64,000 nucleotides of DNA, from the NCBI GenBank assembly GCA_012934845.2, contig WNNJ02001461.1:1-64000 (forward strand). Reading direction: 5' to 3'. The position numbers were made by a program, and so were the translations under genes. The stretch comes from Pomphorhynchus laevis. Lineage: Eukaryota; Acanthocephala; Palaeacanthocephala; Echinorhynchida; Pomphorhynchidae. Below the pieces are notes generated by a model, which saw nothing but the letters and a program-made list of their open reading frames with translations, had not been told where the DNA came from and did not search any database. Of this stretch, positions 23,501 to 31,628 are shown one piece after another; positions within the stretch are counted from its first letter, which is position 1; every line of letters begins with the position of its first letter.

Positions 23501-25288
23501 AATAATTTTATATAGGAGTTCATATAAGTCATATAAAGTTAAAATTTAAAATTTAAGTTCATATATTGAAATTTAAGTTTAAAATAAAAGTCAATATTTT
23601 TGAATTAGCTAATAAATTACAAACTATGTATCAGAATAAGGATTAGAGGACATCATGAGGAACTGTTAAGATATCAGGTTTCGTTCCCTAATTCCTCGAC
23701 CCATCATAGCAGCGGGGCCAAATGCATTCTAATCACGTATTTCCTGAGATCTTATTAACACAATAAATTTGGCTTATTAATAGTCTCTGAACCCACTGTA
23801 TTTTTTAAGCTACACAATATAGTTTCCAATGCTCTTTTTATATTAATACCTGCCTCAATGCGGGACAAAGGCTGAAGAATAAGAAGTTGTAACGAAGTTA
23901 TCCTTTCAAATTATTAAGACCTTATAGTGAACCAATAACAAGTAGACGCTGATGTGAATTCATAGCTGACTATCTAGTAAAATGACTAGACATTTGAGCT
24001 GTCTTGTTGCAACTGGTACGTCTGTGACGAGAAGGGCAATTAGCTCATCTACTATTGCAAGCTATGTTCCCCAGTAGAAGCTAACCTGCTTGTCGAGAAT
24101 ATTTTTAAATTAAAATGCAGTATCGAAATTTCCAACTTTTCAAGAATACAAAAATGTCATGAACAAGGAAATATATCTCGATTGTGGTTGCTACATAAAT
24201 GGCTACACATTTTAAAAATACCTCGAAAAATACACATACTAGAAATTTAAAAATTTTCACATGAATATTATTGCTTCCTTTATAAAAAAAGTATCAAGAA
24301 GAATTGGTAATTTTAAAACAAAGAAAAAATAAATTACAATATTTAGGTGTCTACGGCTGCCATGTTCAATTAGAACAAAAAATATAAAACTGTAAAATGC
24401 AGTCTTCTCGGTTCGCTTAAACTGAAATAATGACAAACAAAAGGAAAAAAATACTGGGTATTTTAAAAAATATTTTTTTTGAATTACATTTGTAAAATTT
24501 AAAAATGCGATATTTGAAAAACAGAATATTAGATTTCATCAGTGCCAAATCGTATGATATTATCGAAATATTGATATGATCATAAAAGTATTTATATATT
24601 CCTCATAAATTATAATAGTTTAAGATTAACGATCAAAAAAATATTTTATTTTTAGTGAACAATAAATATAAATATATTTAATTTGCTTGAAAAGACTTGT
24701 CATAAAATAGCAAATTACTACTTAAAATATAACTATAATAAACAGAAGATGAATAAAATAAAATATCAAAATAAAACTATCAAATAAACATACCTCACGG
24801 AAAAAATAAAATTATTAAACTCAAAATATATTGATAATGATCTGACAACTATCAAAAAAACATACCTCACGGATTTTCTGCTTATCAGCCGACTTTACAC
24901 AGCTTCCAAATGCTACCACTTTTAGCTCCTTTTTATCGTTCATTTTAAAAGAAATAGTATGCCTGAATGGTCCAAGCTCATTTGGTACACATGTCATCGT
25001 TAAAATGTGCTCTTCACCAGGATTTAGTATCAATTTCACACACTAATAAATCAAGGAATTAAAGTGTACATGACAAACAAGCAAATATTTTTTTACCTCA
25101 CAGTAGAATACTGGCGTAAGTGATTTTTCGTTAACTTCAATACTAACTTTCTTTCTGTTGTCAGGATTTACTATTAAGAGTGGCCTTGAGGCAATATCAC
25201 CAAGCCTAATAACCTTAAAGTCAATTGCTGGTGTAGCAGTAAACATAGCAACATGTAAAGTATCAAGTCCAGCATCTGATGTTGACAT
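4003..25288 (-). CDS. aspm: Abnormal spindle / ASPM homologue, 16 exons (whole gene span)
   Basis: ASPM/Asp proteins bind microtubule minus ends at spindle poles and centrosomes. Exons, in transcript order: 25097-25288, 24871-25042, 20561-20737, 20353-20517, 19213-19365, 19096-19163, 15966-16056, 15792-15910, 15555-15730, 15364-15506, 15237-15316, 13951-14086, 6982-7076, 6748-6939, 5590-5790 and 4003-5541. Every junction is GT-AG and every reading phase fits the next exon, giving about 1232 residues. The domain order ASH, linker, CH1, CH2, IQ-like helix is that of ASPM. The length is close to short nematode-type proteins and far below vertebrate ASPM, because the long IQ array is absent. The start is the ATG at 25288, which directly follows an acceptor-like TTTTAG. 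The last exon either ends at the TGA at 4003 or splices at ACAG|GTAAAT (4014) to an exon I could not find. The identification rests on recalled family patterns. Confidence 0.85.
5590..7076 (-). CDS. aspm: ASPM exons 13-15: CH2 domain and first IQ-like helix
   Basis: Exons are 6982-7076, 6748-6939 and 5590-5790. Exon 13 has KISLLLRWAAQINTFYN and exon 14 has the CH signature SSFNDGRAFCHLISFYCP. This is the strongest CH motif in the gene and corresponds to SFSDGRVLCYLIHHYHP of ASPM CH2. Exon 15 completes CH2 (LDQRCVLMLLANLYARL) and continues into AARTIWLHWTKYKIR, an IQ-like helix expected to bind calmodulin or a light chain. The intron after exon 13 is only 42 bp. The one after exon 14 is 957 bp and filled with AT repeats. 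Confidence 0.87.
5791..6747. repeat. ASPM intron 14 with AT minisatellite and GC patch
   Basis: Roughly 6300-6690 holds three imperfect copies of a 110-130 bp unit built from TTACTATATTATATATAGTAAG and runs of TAGAAGTTATAT. Each contains a self-complementary CTTACTATA...TATAGTAAG core. About 6110-6245 is a GC-richer patch with a hairpin formed by CCCATTGGC and CAATGG, probably another dispersed repeat. Confidence 0.6.
7475..7572 (+). mobile_element. Scrambled Penelope-like element fragment
   Basis: About 95 bp match two separate parts of the PLE RT gene in reversed order. First comes the segment equal to 9687-9708 (AATCGAAATTAATA), then the segment equal to 9529-9596 (CTATACCTATATTATATTGG and onward). 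The join lies near 7500. Confidence 0.7.
7655..8905 (+). mobile_element. LINE-like element (5' leader and ORF1 only), hairpin-rich
   Basis: This covers a leader of about 360 bp, the ORF1 at 8019-8914 and a short end with T8. No endonuclease/RT gene follows, so it is 3'-truncated or non-autonomous. Nearly every 30-60 bp window contains an inverted repeat, such as AGAATTCTTACATCA/TGATGTAAGAATTCT at 8073-8106 and CATATAGTTCC/GGAACTATATG at 8133-8166. The last hairpin, ACCTGAA/TTCAGGT, is followed by eight T. Base composition and codon use differ sharply from the surrounding AT-rich intron. Confidence 0.7.
8019..8914 (+). pseudogene. LINE ORF1 (Gag-like, three CCHC zinc knuckles), one frameshift
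   Basis: The ORF1 of Jockey/I-type LINEs encodes a nucleic-acid-binding, Gag-like protein that packages element RNA. The first frame (from 8019) has an RRM-like fold (TAILRDVPSF, then SSFLLKGTICSLKKLKEDGG) and knuckle 1, CYRCQRWGHFSNMC. The second frame (open from 8273 to 8914) has knuckle 2, CVHCGEEHETQAC, and knuckle 3, CANCRQPHKAYSHVC. A coiled coil (ERVLTLEKEMAALRQENAKL) and a Ser-rich tail follow. Spacing shows one frameshift between knuckles 1 and 2, near 8310. Without it the protein would be about 290 residues, usual for this class. No ORF2 is linked. The identification as LINE ORF1 is from the triple CCHC layout. Confidence 0.75.
9340..10995 (+). mobile_element. Penelope-like element, longest copy in the window
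   Basis: A 5'-truncated PLE on the plus strand. Coding sequence is visible from about 9340 (DKASDNFVFICKKLYYD), followed by the RT ORF and then the 3' tail with the structured block at 10700-10780. It ends at ACGTAGACTCAGTTTGGTG. It lies inside the 6.9-kb ASPM intron 12, antisense to the gene. No GIY-YIG endonuclease is seen, either because of 5' truncation or because the family lacks it. Confidence 0.85.
9394..10404 (+). CDS. Penelope-like reverse transcriptase (partial)
   Basis: The open frame gives 336 residues. RT motifs in order are ILYWNPKLHKNPIKPRFI (fingers, about residues 49-66), NTYDFSTLYTNLDL (motif A region), RQVKGVPMGGNSSPIIADLF (motif B, GVPMGG), YMFRYIDDICVF (motif C, catalytic DD) and YLDMNIKL (motif D). 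YWNPKLHK and FSTLYT are typical of PLE RTs. The true start is upstream of 9394, since the same frame is open from about 9340. After 10404 the remaining C terminus (KLLSGKFLWMDNK-like) continues to about 10635 behind an in-frame TAG. Host function is not expected. Confidence 0.8.
   Translation: MKEVNSNDLNVNPTYERSELSLETIITSHCSIMDKKGIKVELDNKTIPILYWNPKLHKNPIKPRFICSAFKCTLKPLSVYMNKILKVIKAHFKKYCKIIEINTGIKHYFSINSIKEFLEETKGINFQNINTYDFSTLYTNLDLVDIKDALEKLINIIFGKRYTYICYNNYNAYLTKIKPSSKYKYMDKIELIESLNILINQNYLKVGTSIFRQVKGVPMGGNSSPIIADLFLSFIEYEFVHNCVKTKSKLYKYMKYMFRYIDDICVFNSNNFYSISEYIYPESLILNKTNINDKEGVYLDMNIKLTLTKTTINLYRKDDIFKCTRNIFLHEHSCIP
11612..11688. mobile_element. Solo terminal repeat of the 12.6-kb MITE family
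   Basis: This matches the right terminal repeat of the element at 12582-13061 (ATGCCGTATTT...GTAAGAAATCCTG, then CATTATATATA) with scattered changes. The rest of that copy is not adjacent. Confidence 0.65.
11882..12054. repeat. Long snap-back palindrome (foldback element)
   Basis: Two arms of about 80 bp are inverted copies of one another. The left arm begins TAGTAGAAAAATCAAGAAG, passes TTTTCAACCACTACTGCGG and turns at about 11965. The right arm returns with CCGCAGTAGTGGTTGAAAA and ends CTTGATTTTTCTACTA. Only a few positions differ. It fits a foldback MITE inside ASPM intron 12. Confidence 0.85.
12195..12445 (+). mobile_element. Partial copy of the 12.6-kb MITE interior
   Basis: The stretch from GGATCCAACGAGTGCAACG (about 12236) to CATTCTACTGATGAGT is about 90 percent identical to 12700-12890 of the next element. 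The terminal repeats are missing or decayed. Confidence 0.7.
12582..13061. mobile_element. MITE with ~95-bp terminal inverted repeats
   Basis: A 480-bp non-autonomous DNA transposon. The left end TATAATGATGCACGG and the right end CCGTGCATCATTATA are inverted copies. They extend inward about 95 bp, through the TTTCTTACGAAATACGGCAT segment, to a TGATAGACTGGACTT segment. The interior has no coding capacity; an open frame at 12539-12769 is chance. It lies in ASPM intron 12. Confidence 0.85.
13951..14086 (-). CDS. aspm: ASPM exon 12: helix between CH1 and CH2
   Basis: This 136-bp exon is an island between two large introns (1150 bp upstream, 6874 bp downstream). It encodes LNKLVDAKSLLNHMHFLR, which matches the ASPM pattern LNLDQLKEEIAFLKH that follows CH1, and then a short basic segment. 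The acceptor is CCTTAG (14087-14092) and the donor GTAACA (13945-13950). The phases fit exon 11 (phase 0) and exon 13 (a single G completed by AA). An open reading frame alone would not reveal it. Confidence 0.8.
14087..15236. other. ASPM intron 11, no gene assigned
   Basis: 1150 bp. Short open frames on both strands at 14386-14617 match nothing I know. At 14928-14968 the plus strand shows ATGAGTGACGAATTAATTAAC followed by CAG|GTAAGG. This looks like a first exon but is too short to support a gene. Confidence 0.4.
15237..19365 (-). CDS. aspm: ASPM exons 5-11: pre-CH1 helix and CH1 domain
   Basis: Exons are 19213-19365, 19096-19163, 15966-16056, 15792-15910, 15555-15730, 15364-15506 and 15237-15316. 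Exon 6 carries MLLNYEIIWVRIAVK, matching the family pattern LLSYNPLWLRIGLE, and exon 7 continues with IIFG. Exons 8-10 hold the CH1 core: a helix FVLQFIHLLDFYY, the loop LFRKDSSLK, a helix SKAVLEELIKHTF, the actin-binding-like strand ATNLEDDFRDGIRI, and QKLNNIRWAFQYL. Exon 11 contains YRRKTSSFLWSLIF. The small introns are 47-61 bp. The intron between exons 6 and 7 (16057-19095) holds PLE tails and a hammerhead element. Confidence 0.85.
16784..17110 (+). mobile_element. SINE-like or MITE-like element carrying a hammerhead
   Basis: It starts with an inverted pair GCACTGGCAAA / TTTGCCAGTGC (about 16784 and 16850) and then has unique sequence. A block shared with 59280-59420 follows (AGTCCTCCTC, AGTGGGAGGGAT, the hammerhead, CTTTCGCGTC). 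No open frame is present. Small hammerhead-bearing retroelements are known from flatworms and other animals. Confidence 0.6.
16981..17066 (+). ncRNA. Hammerhead ribozyme motif 1
   Basis: Core CTGATGA (16999-17005), stem II GTCA/TGAC with loop ATGTGA (17006-17019), then GAAA (17020-17023). The putative cleavage triplet is GTC at 17044-17046. Stem III is expanded or degraded here. An AGGGATT/ATTCTTT pairing supplies a partial stem I. The catalytic words and stem II are intact, but the stem III insertion suggests weakened activity. Confidence 0.7.
17335..17598. mobile_element. MITE with ~55-bp terminal inverted repeats
   Basis: The ends AGCTGGATCAAA / TTTGATCCAGCT are inverted. They extend inward through GAGGAA.. 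and TTGATATTTCGCTAA / TTAGCGAAATATCAA. 264 bp, no coding. The inner half of the repeat is shared with the MITE family at 52888-54020, so the two families are related. Confidence 0.8.
17800..17875 (+). mobile_element. Penelope-like tail fragment
   Basis: A short match to the PLE tail (TAGTCAATTCATAAAAATT, then TTTTAACTTGATATAAA). Both ends are missing. Confidence 0.6.
20036..20203 (+). repeat. 34-bp tandem repeat, five copies
   Basis: The unit GGCTTTAATAATTATATAGT plus 14 bases is repeated five times with no visible change; only the last copy is shortened by two bases. It lies in ASPM intron 4, 150 bp downstream of exon 4. Confidence 0.95.
20353..20737 (-). CDS. aspm: ASPM exons 3-4: linker and start of the CH1 region
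   Basis: Exon 3 (20561-20737) encodes an acidic, low-complexity linker (PEPDIDLDQSIVAEEN). Exon 4 (20353-20517) encodes MFDRFDDKENELYK and then RALLTWVNQLICPK, the conserved Trp-bearing helix that precedes the first CH domain of ASPM. A 43-bp intron separates them. Reading straight through that intron gives a longer open frame that ends at 20472, but it loses the conserved helix, so the spliced reading is preferred. Exon 4 ends with a donor at 20352 (GTATGA). Confidence 0.75.
20738..22200. other. First part of ASPM intron 2 region, AT-rich, no gene
   Basis: Plain AT-rich sequence with no repeat family I recognise. Near the satellite there is a short hairpin, TTTTGAG/CTCAAAA, at about 22165-22190. 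Confidence 0.5.
22201..23288 (+). repeat. 110-bp satellite array, ~9.9 identical copies
   Basis: Units start at 22201, 22311, 22421, 22531, 22641, 22751, 22861, 22971, 23081 and 23191, each with CGGTATCGTTTCGTCTTAAT. I saw no base differences between copies. The last copy stops at 23288, 98 bases in. Each unit has a hairpin, TGTGGTATTTT/AAAATAACACA. There is no coding frame. The array sits in ASPM intron 2. Confidence 0.97.
23420..23770 (-). mobile_element. Penelope-like 3' tail
   Basis: Minus strand. It has the structured block (GGCCCCGCTGCTATG on the minus strand at about 23720-23705) and the TTATTCTGATACAT segment, and ends near 23430 (ATTATCTGATCTGAG). No coding part is present. It lies just beyond the satellite in ASPM intron 2. 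Confidence 0.8.
23771..24870. other. Rest of ASPM intron 2, no gene; duplicated donor segment
   Basis: Mostly AT-rich. A less AT-rich patch (23850-24110) has no recognisable coding. The 23 bp around the exon 2 donor (24851-24873) recur at 24778-24801 (ACATACCTCACGGA), so a copy of the splice site lies 73 bp inside the intron. Confidence 0.5.
24871..25288 (-). CDS. aspm: ASPM exons 1-2: ASH domain
   Basis: Exons 25097-25288 and 24871-25042 are separated by a 54-bp intron. Together they encode the N terminus (MSTSDAGLDT...) and an ASH (ASPM, SPD-2, Hydin) immunoglobulin-like domain. Visible family features are the strand around RPLLIVNPDN, then LILNPGEEHILTM, then FRHTISFKMND and the closing VVAFGSC. 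ASH domains occur in centrosomal and ciliary proteins, and here the later CH exons make ASPM the best reading. The exon 2 donor is ambiguous: CC|GTGAGG keeps phase with exon 3, whereas GAG|GTATGT would not. The exon 1 ATG sits immediately after ATTTTAG, which could be a cis acceptor or a spliced-leader trans-splice site. Confidence 0.85.
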
Positions 25289-25534
25289 CTAAAATATAGT
25301 TTTAAATCATGTCTGTTATAATTTTGAATAAATCAAAATAAGGACTTTTATAACTCATAATTTTTATGAATATTTTATTTTAACAAACGATAAATTAACA
25401 AATTAGCAAATAAAATTTTTTATGAACTTATTAATACATTACATGCAATTCTTTAGAATAATGACTAAAGATGAATGTAGATTTAGTATCAATTTAAACT
25501 TTGCTTTCAAACCAAATCCGAATTTTGTCGTTTA

Positions 25535-25640
25535 TTAAATATGAATTTGTTCATAACTGTTTAAAAAATAAATCTAAATTATATAGAGATATGAAATATA
25601 TGATTCGATATATTAATGATATATGAGTAATAATATTACT
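25535..25640 (+). mobile_element. Penelope-like RT fragment
   Basis: About 100 bp match the PLE gene at 10095-10195 (TATGAATTTGTTCATAACTG through the catalytic-box region). It is decayed and isolated, upstream of ASPM exon 1. Confidence 0.7.
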
Positions 25641-25724
25641 ATTATATAATATAATATTATAATATTATATAATATTTGTTAGTTTAGTTAGCTACTCAAA
25701 TTTATATGTACAAATGTTTTTAAT

Positions 25725-27900
25725 TTAAAGATCAACCGAGTATCAGCAAATTATTAAGAGATTATCTGATTCCGCCTGGCTGTTTTTCAAAGACACCTTG
25801 TATTCAGTACTTACCCGCTACGCCCCAATTGTACGTCAAACTGACGTCGGCTTATCTCCTCGTTGGTTTAATCGAGAACTCAAACAAGCACTGGCTCAAC
25901 GACGCAAGGCATATTGTAATTATAAAGCAGGTAACTCTAGTTTTGAGCAATATCGACAGTATAGAAACAGGGTAACATCCTTGAAGAGACGTACGAGAGT
26001 AATCTTTGAAAAGAATTTATCCCAACGATGTCGTCGTGATCCTGGCTCACTCTTCAAATACATTTTATCAAGAAAACGTATAGCTAACACGTTCTCCTCT
26101 ATTCTCGACAGCCAAGGTGATTTGGTATTGGACTCAAAGAAAATTGCGAATGTATTCGGCACACACTTCACATCGCTGAATTCGTCAATGAATGTTTCAC
26201 CGCAAATAATTGACAGTTCGTATGGTTTGGTAGCTAATACTACTTCCGACCTTAATAACTTCATTAGACCTGACTTAGTGTACAGCGAGTTGTTTCGTCT
26301 GAAATGCACATTAAGTGTTGGTCCGGATATATTTCCGCCAGCATATTTTCGCAACCTAGCTGACACCATACACCTACCTCTATATAATATCTCCTGTGCC
26401 ACACTCGTGCTAGGAAAGATCCCCTCAGACTGGAAGCGCTCTTTTATCCGCCCCATATTTAAACAGGGGTCTCGTTCCGACATCGTAAACTACAGACCGA
26501 TTAGCCTCACATGTGTCTGCTGTCGTGTACTGTAGCGCTTACTTCTTCGAAAAGTCACCACTCACCTAGAAACGAACAATATCTTCGCCTCTGAACAACA
26601 TGGTTTTCGGAAAGGTCATTCAACGCTAACGAATTTGTTGTTATCACACGATAGCTGGACCAGATATTATGATTCTGGCATTCCGGTTGACGCCATCTTC
26701 TTCGACTTCTCTAAGGCATTTGATACAGTCCTTCATTTTAATTTAATTCAAAAACTGCGCAATAACCACCTTAATGAGTGCTTAGTTCGCTGGATTACTG
26801 AATTTCTGTCTGACCGTCATTGCTTCGCAAGGGTAAACGACGAATTATCTGATCGCTTCCCTACAAATCTTGGAGTACCTCAGGGAACTATACTCGGCCC
26901 AGTTCTTTTCAGCATATACATTAACGACCTCATTCCTAAACTTAGATCTGAGTGTGTTCTTTATGCTGATGATTTAAAAATTTGGCGCCCCATATTTTTG
27001 GACTCAGATATTGACATCTTGCAGTATGATATTAACACCATAAATGACTGGTCGATTTTGAACGGGTTAAAATTCAATTTGAAAAACTGTGCCTACATTT
27101 GTATATCAAGACGTCCGGCAGAGTCAGCTCATATTTATCATATAAACAACAGTGTTATTCTTAGGACGAACTCATACAAGGATTTAGGTGTTTATGTATG
27201 TTCTAACTTATCGACACGTTTACATACTGACACTACATGTTCCAAAGTGAGAAGAGTCATCGGCCTGATTCGCCGAGCTCTTGTTCATATTGACATCTCA
27301 TGCTTCAAAACAATCTCACAAGCACTTATTTTGAGCATCCTCCTATATGCTTCGCCGGCTTGTTACCCAATCACCTTACGAGAACGTTATAATCTAGAGT
27401 CTGTATTCCGATCAGCAACTAAAATGGTAAAAGAGGTTAGACATATGGAATATCAAGATCGGCTCTCGAGTTTGGGAATGAGATCGCTTCAGTATCTGCG
27501 CGACAAGGCGGACCTGTGCCTAGCCTGGCAGATTTTACACGACAATCGCCATCCACTCAGATCGCTAATGCATACGCGCGATATAACCTCACTTCGTGGT
27601 CATCAGTTCATGCTAAAAACACAACGATTACGCTACAAACGAACATCCCTATACTTCCAACGAATCGTTAATACTTAGAACCACCTTGCTGACTCAACAG
27701 TTGCATCCTCGAATCTGGCTTCTTTTAAACGAAATCTGGAGGAAGATCCCTTCTTGAAGACGAAGATCGAGTCAGAGAACATATGAACAATAGAAAGTAC
27801 ACTCTACATTTTCATTTTCTACATTTACTTTTTCTGATTGTGACGCAACTTGTAATGAGCCTTGCTGCTCACTTTGTTGTCTATTGATAATAATAATCTA
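25725..27900 (+). mobile_element. CR1-type LINE, 5'-truncated (LINE 1)
   Basis: It starts inside the linker between endonuclease and RT and runs through the RT to a 3' UTR with GAGCCTTGCTGCTCAC and a TGATAATAATAAT tail. The ending resembles those of the LINEs at 35.7 and 41.2 kb. It lies about 440 bp upstream of the ASPM start, on the opposite strand. Confidence 0.88.
25798..27678 (+). pseudogene. LINE 1 reverse transcriptase, single frame with two in-frame stops
   Basis: Open segments 25798-26535 and 26635-27678 are in the same frame, separated by a TAG at 26533. A second TAG (27676) precedes the last segment (SNLASFKRNLEED). RT motifs: CTLSVGPDIFP, DWKRSFIRPIFKQG, YRPISLTC, EQHGFRKGHS, IFFDFSKAFDTV (motif A), GVPQGTILGPVLF (motif B) and LYADDLKIW (motif C, catalytic DD). 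Motif spacing is normal for CR1-clade RTs. The upstream apurinic endonuclease is absent. The stops mean it is recently dead. Confidence 0.88.
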
Positions 27901-28264
27901 TATAATCTGAATTTATATGGTTTAAATTATATAAATAATTTATTAAGTGAATATTGCACATGTTACAATATTTTATATTATATAATATTTATATAATATA
28001 CCCCAAAAATCAAAGAGACGATTAAGACGTTGTAAATTTATTAGAAAAAATATTTCAGCAACCTACCAATCGCTGTAGAAATACTTTATAAATTTAAAAT
28101 ATAAATGAAAATTAAAATTAAAGATGTTTCAATTGGAGGTAATATTTGTTTAACCCTTCTAGGTACTAGTTGTTTAACTATTTTTGTTCCAAAAATATTT
28201 GTTTTTAGACTTTATAGACATTTTATAACATTTATGAAATTTATGAAATATTATAAATTATATT

Positions 28265-28500
28265 CAATTTTTATATGAACTGATGATATATGTGTATTTA
28301 ATTCTAGCAATTTTTATTCAATAAGCGAACAAATTTATCCAGGTAGCTCATTCTTAATAAAAGTAACATTGATAATAAAAGGTAAATATTTAGATATAAA
28401 CAGTAAATTAAATTAAAAATATTATTAATTTATATCGTAAAGATGACACATTTAAATTTACAAGGAACATACTTTTGCATGAGCATTCATGCATACCATA
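28265..28500 (+). mobile_element. Penelope-like RT fragment at the left edge of a gypsy-like fossil
   Basis: This matches the PLE gene from the catalytic-box region (GATGATATATGTGTATTTAA) to CATGAGCATTCATGCATACC. It then stops 18 bp before the LTR of the fossil that begins at 28519, so the fossil may have inserted into or next to this PLE. Confidence 0.72.
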
Positions 28501-31500
28501 CATTTTGTATTTCGCGACTGACATGTGATATTTAGAGTCAATTATTGTTGTGTTTTTACATTTGTAGATATTTTGAATAAAGCCATTTATCTGTGTTTCG
28601 GTTCAATTTATTCAAAATATTGTTCATGTAGAAACTATTAAAGCCGTCAATCCTCGACCTATGTCCTGATTATGTTAAGTGCGCAAGAGAATGTAATCAT
28701 AGGTTTCAGCGATTCGAAGCATTCCCTCGTTTAATTGTCGATATTAAGGAAGTCCAAAAATTCGATCATTTAATTAAACCTTTTTATATCATCCTCAGTT
28801 TTTGAACTAATTGACGGTTCTGAATCTTACGATACAGCTATCTTTGCCTTAAAGAAAGCTTTTCAAAAAGATACAAGTGATGTATTTATCCGTCACAAAC
28901 TTCGCAGTCTACGACAAGAATCAGTTAAAACAATAGACCAATACATTTGAGTTCTAGAATCGCTGGGTAAGCAAGTCACTTTTAAAGCTACATCAGCAGA
29001 GGAAATCGTAACTTGTTTTTACTGATACGTTTGTTCCCGGAATCGTTTAACAAACCATTAACGAGCGATTATTAGATAAATGAATTATGAACAAAGACGA
29101 CGCGCATAAACTTGCGCGTGTGATCGAGTCTACTAATCGGCGGGCATCATCTTTCAAAGATCTTAGTAAATCGTCATATGAAATAACAGATGAGATACCT
29201 TCAATTTATAAAGTCAACGCTCAATTATAATCTGATAATTGCGAATACAGAACATTCGACAATAGTTGTGCTGCAATCCAAAATTATCAAAAATGCTATT
29301 TTTGCGGGAATTCGAAACATTCACGTTCTAGTTGCCCAGCTCGTGATGTACTCTACCAAAAATGTAACAAACATGGTCACTTTGCGAAGGTCTATCGATC
29401 AAAACATTCAATATCGTCGGCCGTAATAGCTACAACTTTATCGATCGAAACCACTAAAGAAAGTTTAGCTAAGCAAAGAGTATAAGAAATAACAATTAAT
29501 AATCGAGCTTGCCATGCATTATTTGACAGTGTAAGTGATATTAATCTAATCCGAAGTGATGTGGTTAAGGCGTGTCAGCTTATCGAGCAATCGTCGAAAC
29601 TAAAAGTCAGCATGGCCTCGTCAATGCATAAATGCTCATTGAAAAGCATGGTATCTTGCACAGTTTGTTTTAACGACAGGTGATATACTGACGTTCGTTT
29701 GTTCGTCCTCACAACCTTGGTTAAAGACGTGATGCCCGGAATGCCATTCATGAATCTTCATTCTGCTATAACGATGAAGTTAAATGATAACGAACCTCAA
29801 CTTGAAGTGACTTCAATATGAAGATCGAATCACCTTCATTATTTTAACATTTAACTAGTGATATACGTCTGATTGCGATCCCCTTTAGTAGATGAAACTC
29901 CTAAACCAAATATTTATTCTAGCAGAGATAAAAGGACTTTTACAGGACAATATCATCGAGGCGAGCAATTCGCCATGGCGAGCACAAGTCGTGTTGATCA
30001 AGTCCAAACAAAAGACACGGATGGTTTTCGATTATAGTCCGACAATCAACAAATTTACCTTGTTAGACGGTTTTCCGCTGCCCAGAATCGATGATATAAT
30101 TGACAACCTTTCATCTTATCGTGTATTTAGCCGCCTAGATATCCGACACGCTTACTATCAGATTCCGATTCGCGATGAAAACAGGAATTATACAGGTTTC
30201 GAAGCAGCTAAAAAACTTTTCAATTCATATGTATGCCTTTTGGTTTAACGAATGCACCTGCAGTTTGCAGCGTGTAATGTCACAAATAATCGGAGGTGAA
30301 TGTCTCGAAGCTACATTCTGTTATTTTGACAATGTCGTGGTTGCTGGAAAAACAAAAGATGATCACAAACGAAACCTGGATCGTTTCAATCAAGTTGTAA
30401 GAAAATATAGCTCAGAGTTGAATATGGATAAATGTTTTTATTGCTATTAGTATTTGCATTCTAGGGTATCATATTAAAATGGCACAATTTATCCTGATCA
30501 AAGTCGAATACACCCTGTCATGGGGATACCCAAACCTACAAACTCAACTGAATTGAAACGCGTACTCGACCTATTCGCACACTATTCAAAATGGATAAAT
30601 AATTTTTTAACTATCATGCATCCCTTAGCAAACACCAAGTTCCCGTTATCGACATATGTACGTAATAGCTTCTCCACGTAAAAGCAACGCTTATCATGCA
30701 CTACACTTTCGTCAATTGATCCTTCAGAGCCTTTTCTGCTGGAAACTAATGCGTCTAACCGTGTGATTGGCGCTACTCTCTCGCAAAACCACAAACCTAG
30801 AACACTTGATAAAAGTGCCAAACGCTACGCTTCTGTCGAAAAAGAGGCATTAGCAATAATTGAAGCTGTTCGCTTTTGGCAACATTATCTAACAGAACGA
30901 TTATTCGCGATAATAACCGACCAACGAGCAGTATCGTACATATTTACTCAAATCGACCGTAGTAAAATTAAAAAAGATAAGATGGAACGATGACGTTTGG
31001 AATTGTCGCAGTACTGCTTTAGATTTAATATCGTCACGGACGATAAAACGAGGTTGCTGATGCATTCTAACACTGCTATGTGAACATTTTATCCGATGTT
31101 CTTTCCACCCTTAGGAACTTTCATAAAACCTTGTACCATACACCTTAAAATAAGTCTTGGTTATTGAAACTCTTACAATAAAATAACATACAATAAAATG
31201 GACGCATACTGGTCTTAGAGTTTAAACTATCCTGATACCCATTAACTACTTACAATCTAAAGTAAATACAATGATGATCAATCCGCATTTCCGATATCTT
31301 ATTGATTTTCGCTTTGATTAATCCGTTAAAAAAAAGTATTGATTATTAAAGTTCTTACAATAACATTTCTACGATTGCTACGATTACAAAGTTTACAACG
31401 ATTATATCGATTACAACGATTACTTCAACGATTAAAGAATTTAAAATTGTCTTGATTATATAAAGTTCTTACAATTTAAAACTCAAAATTGAAATTTAAA

Positions 31501-31628
31501 TCAAATTCCATTGATACCGCAATAAACGAAATCTGTTGGTCGGATCCATTATTCAATAACGAATTTTCCGTTTGAAAAATTGATGGAAATTTGAATTCCA
31601 GTACAATATCACATTATATGACAAAAAT

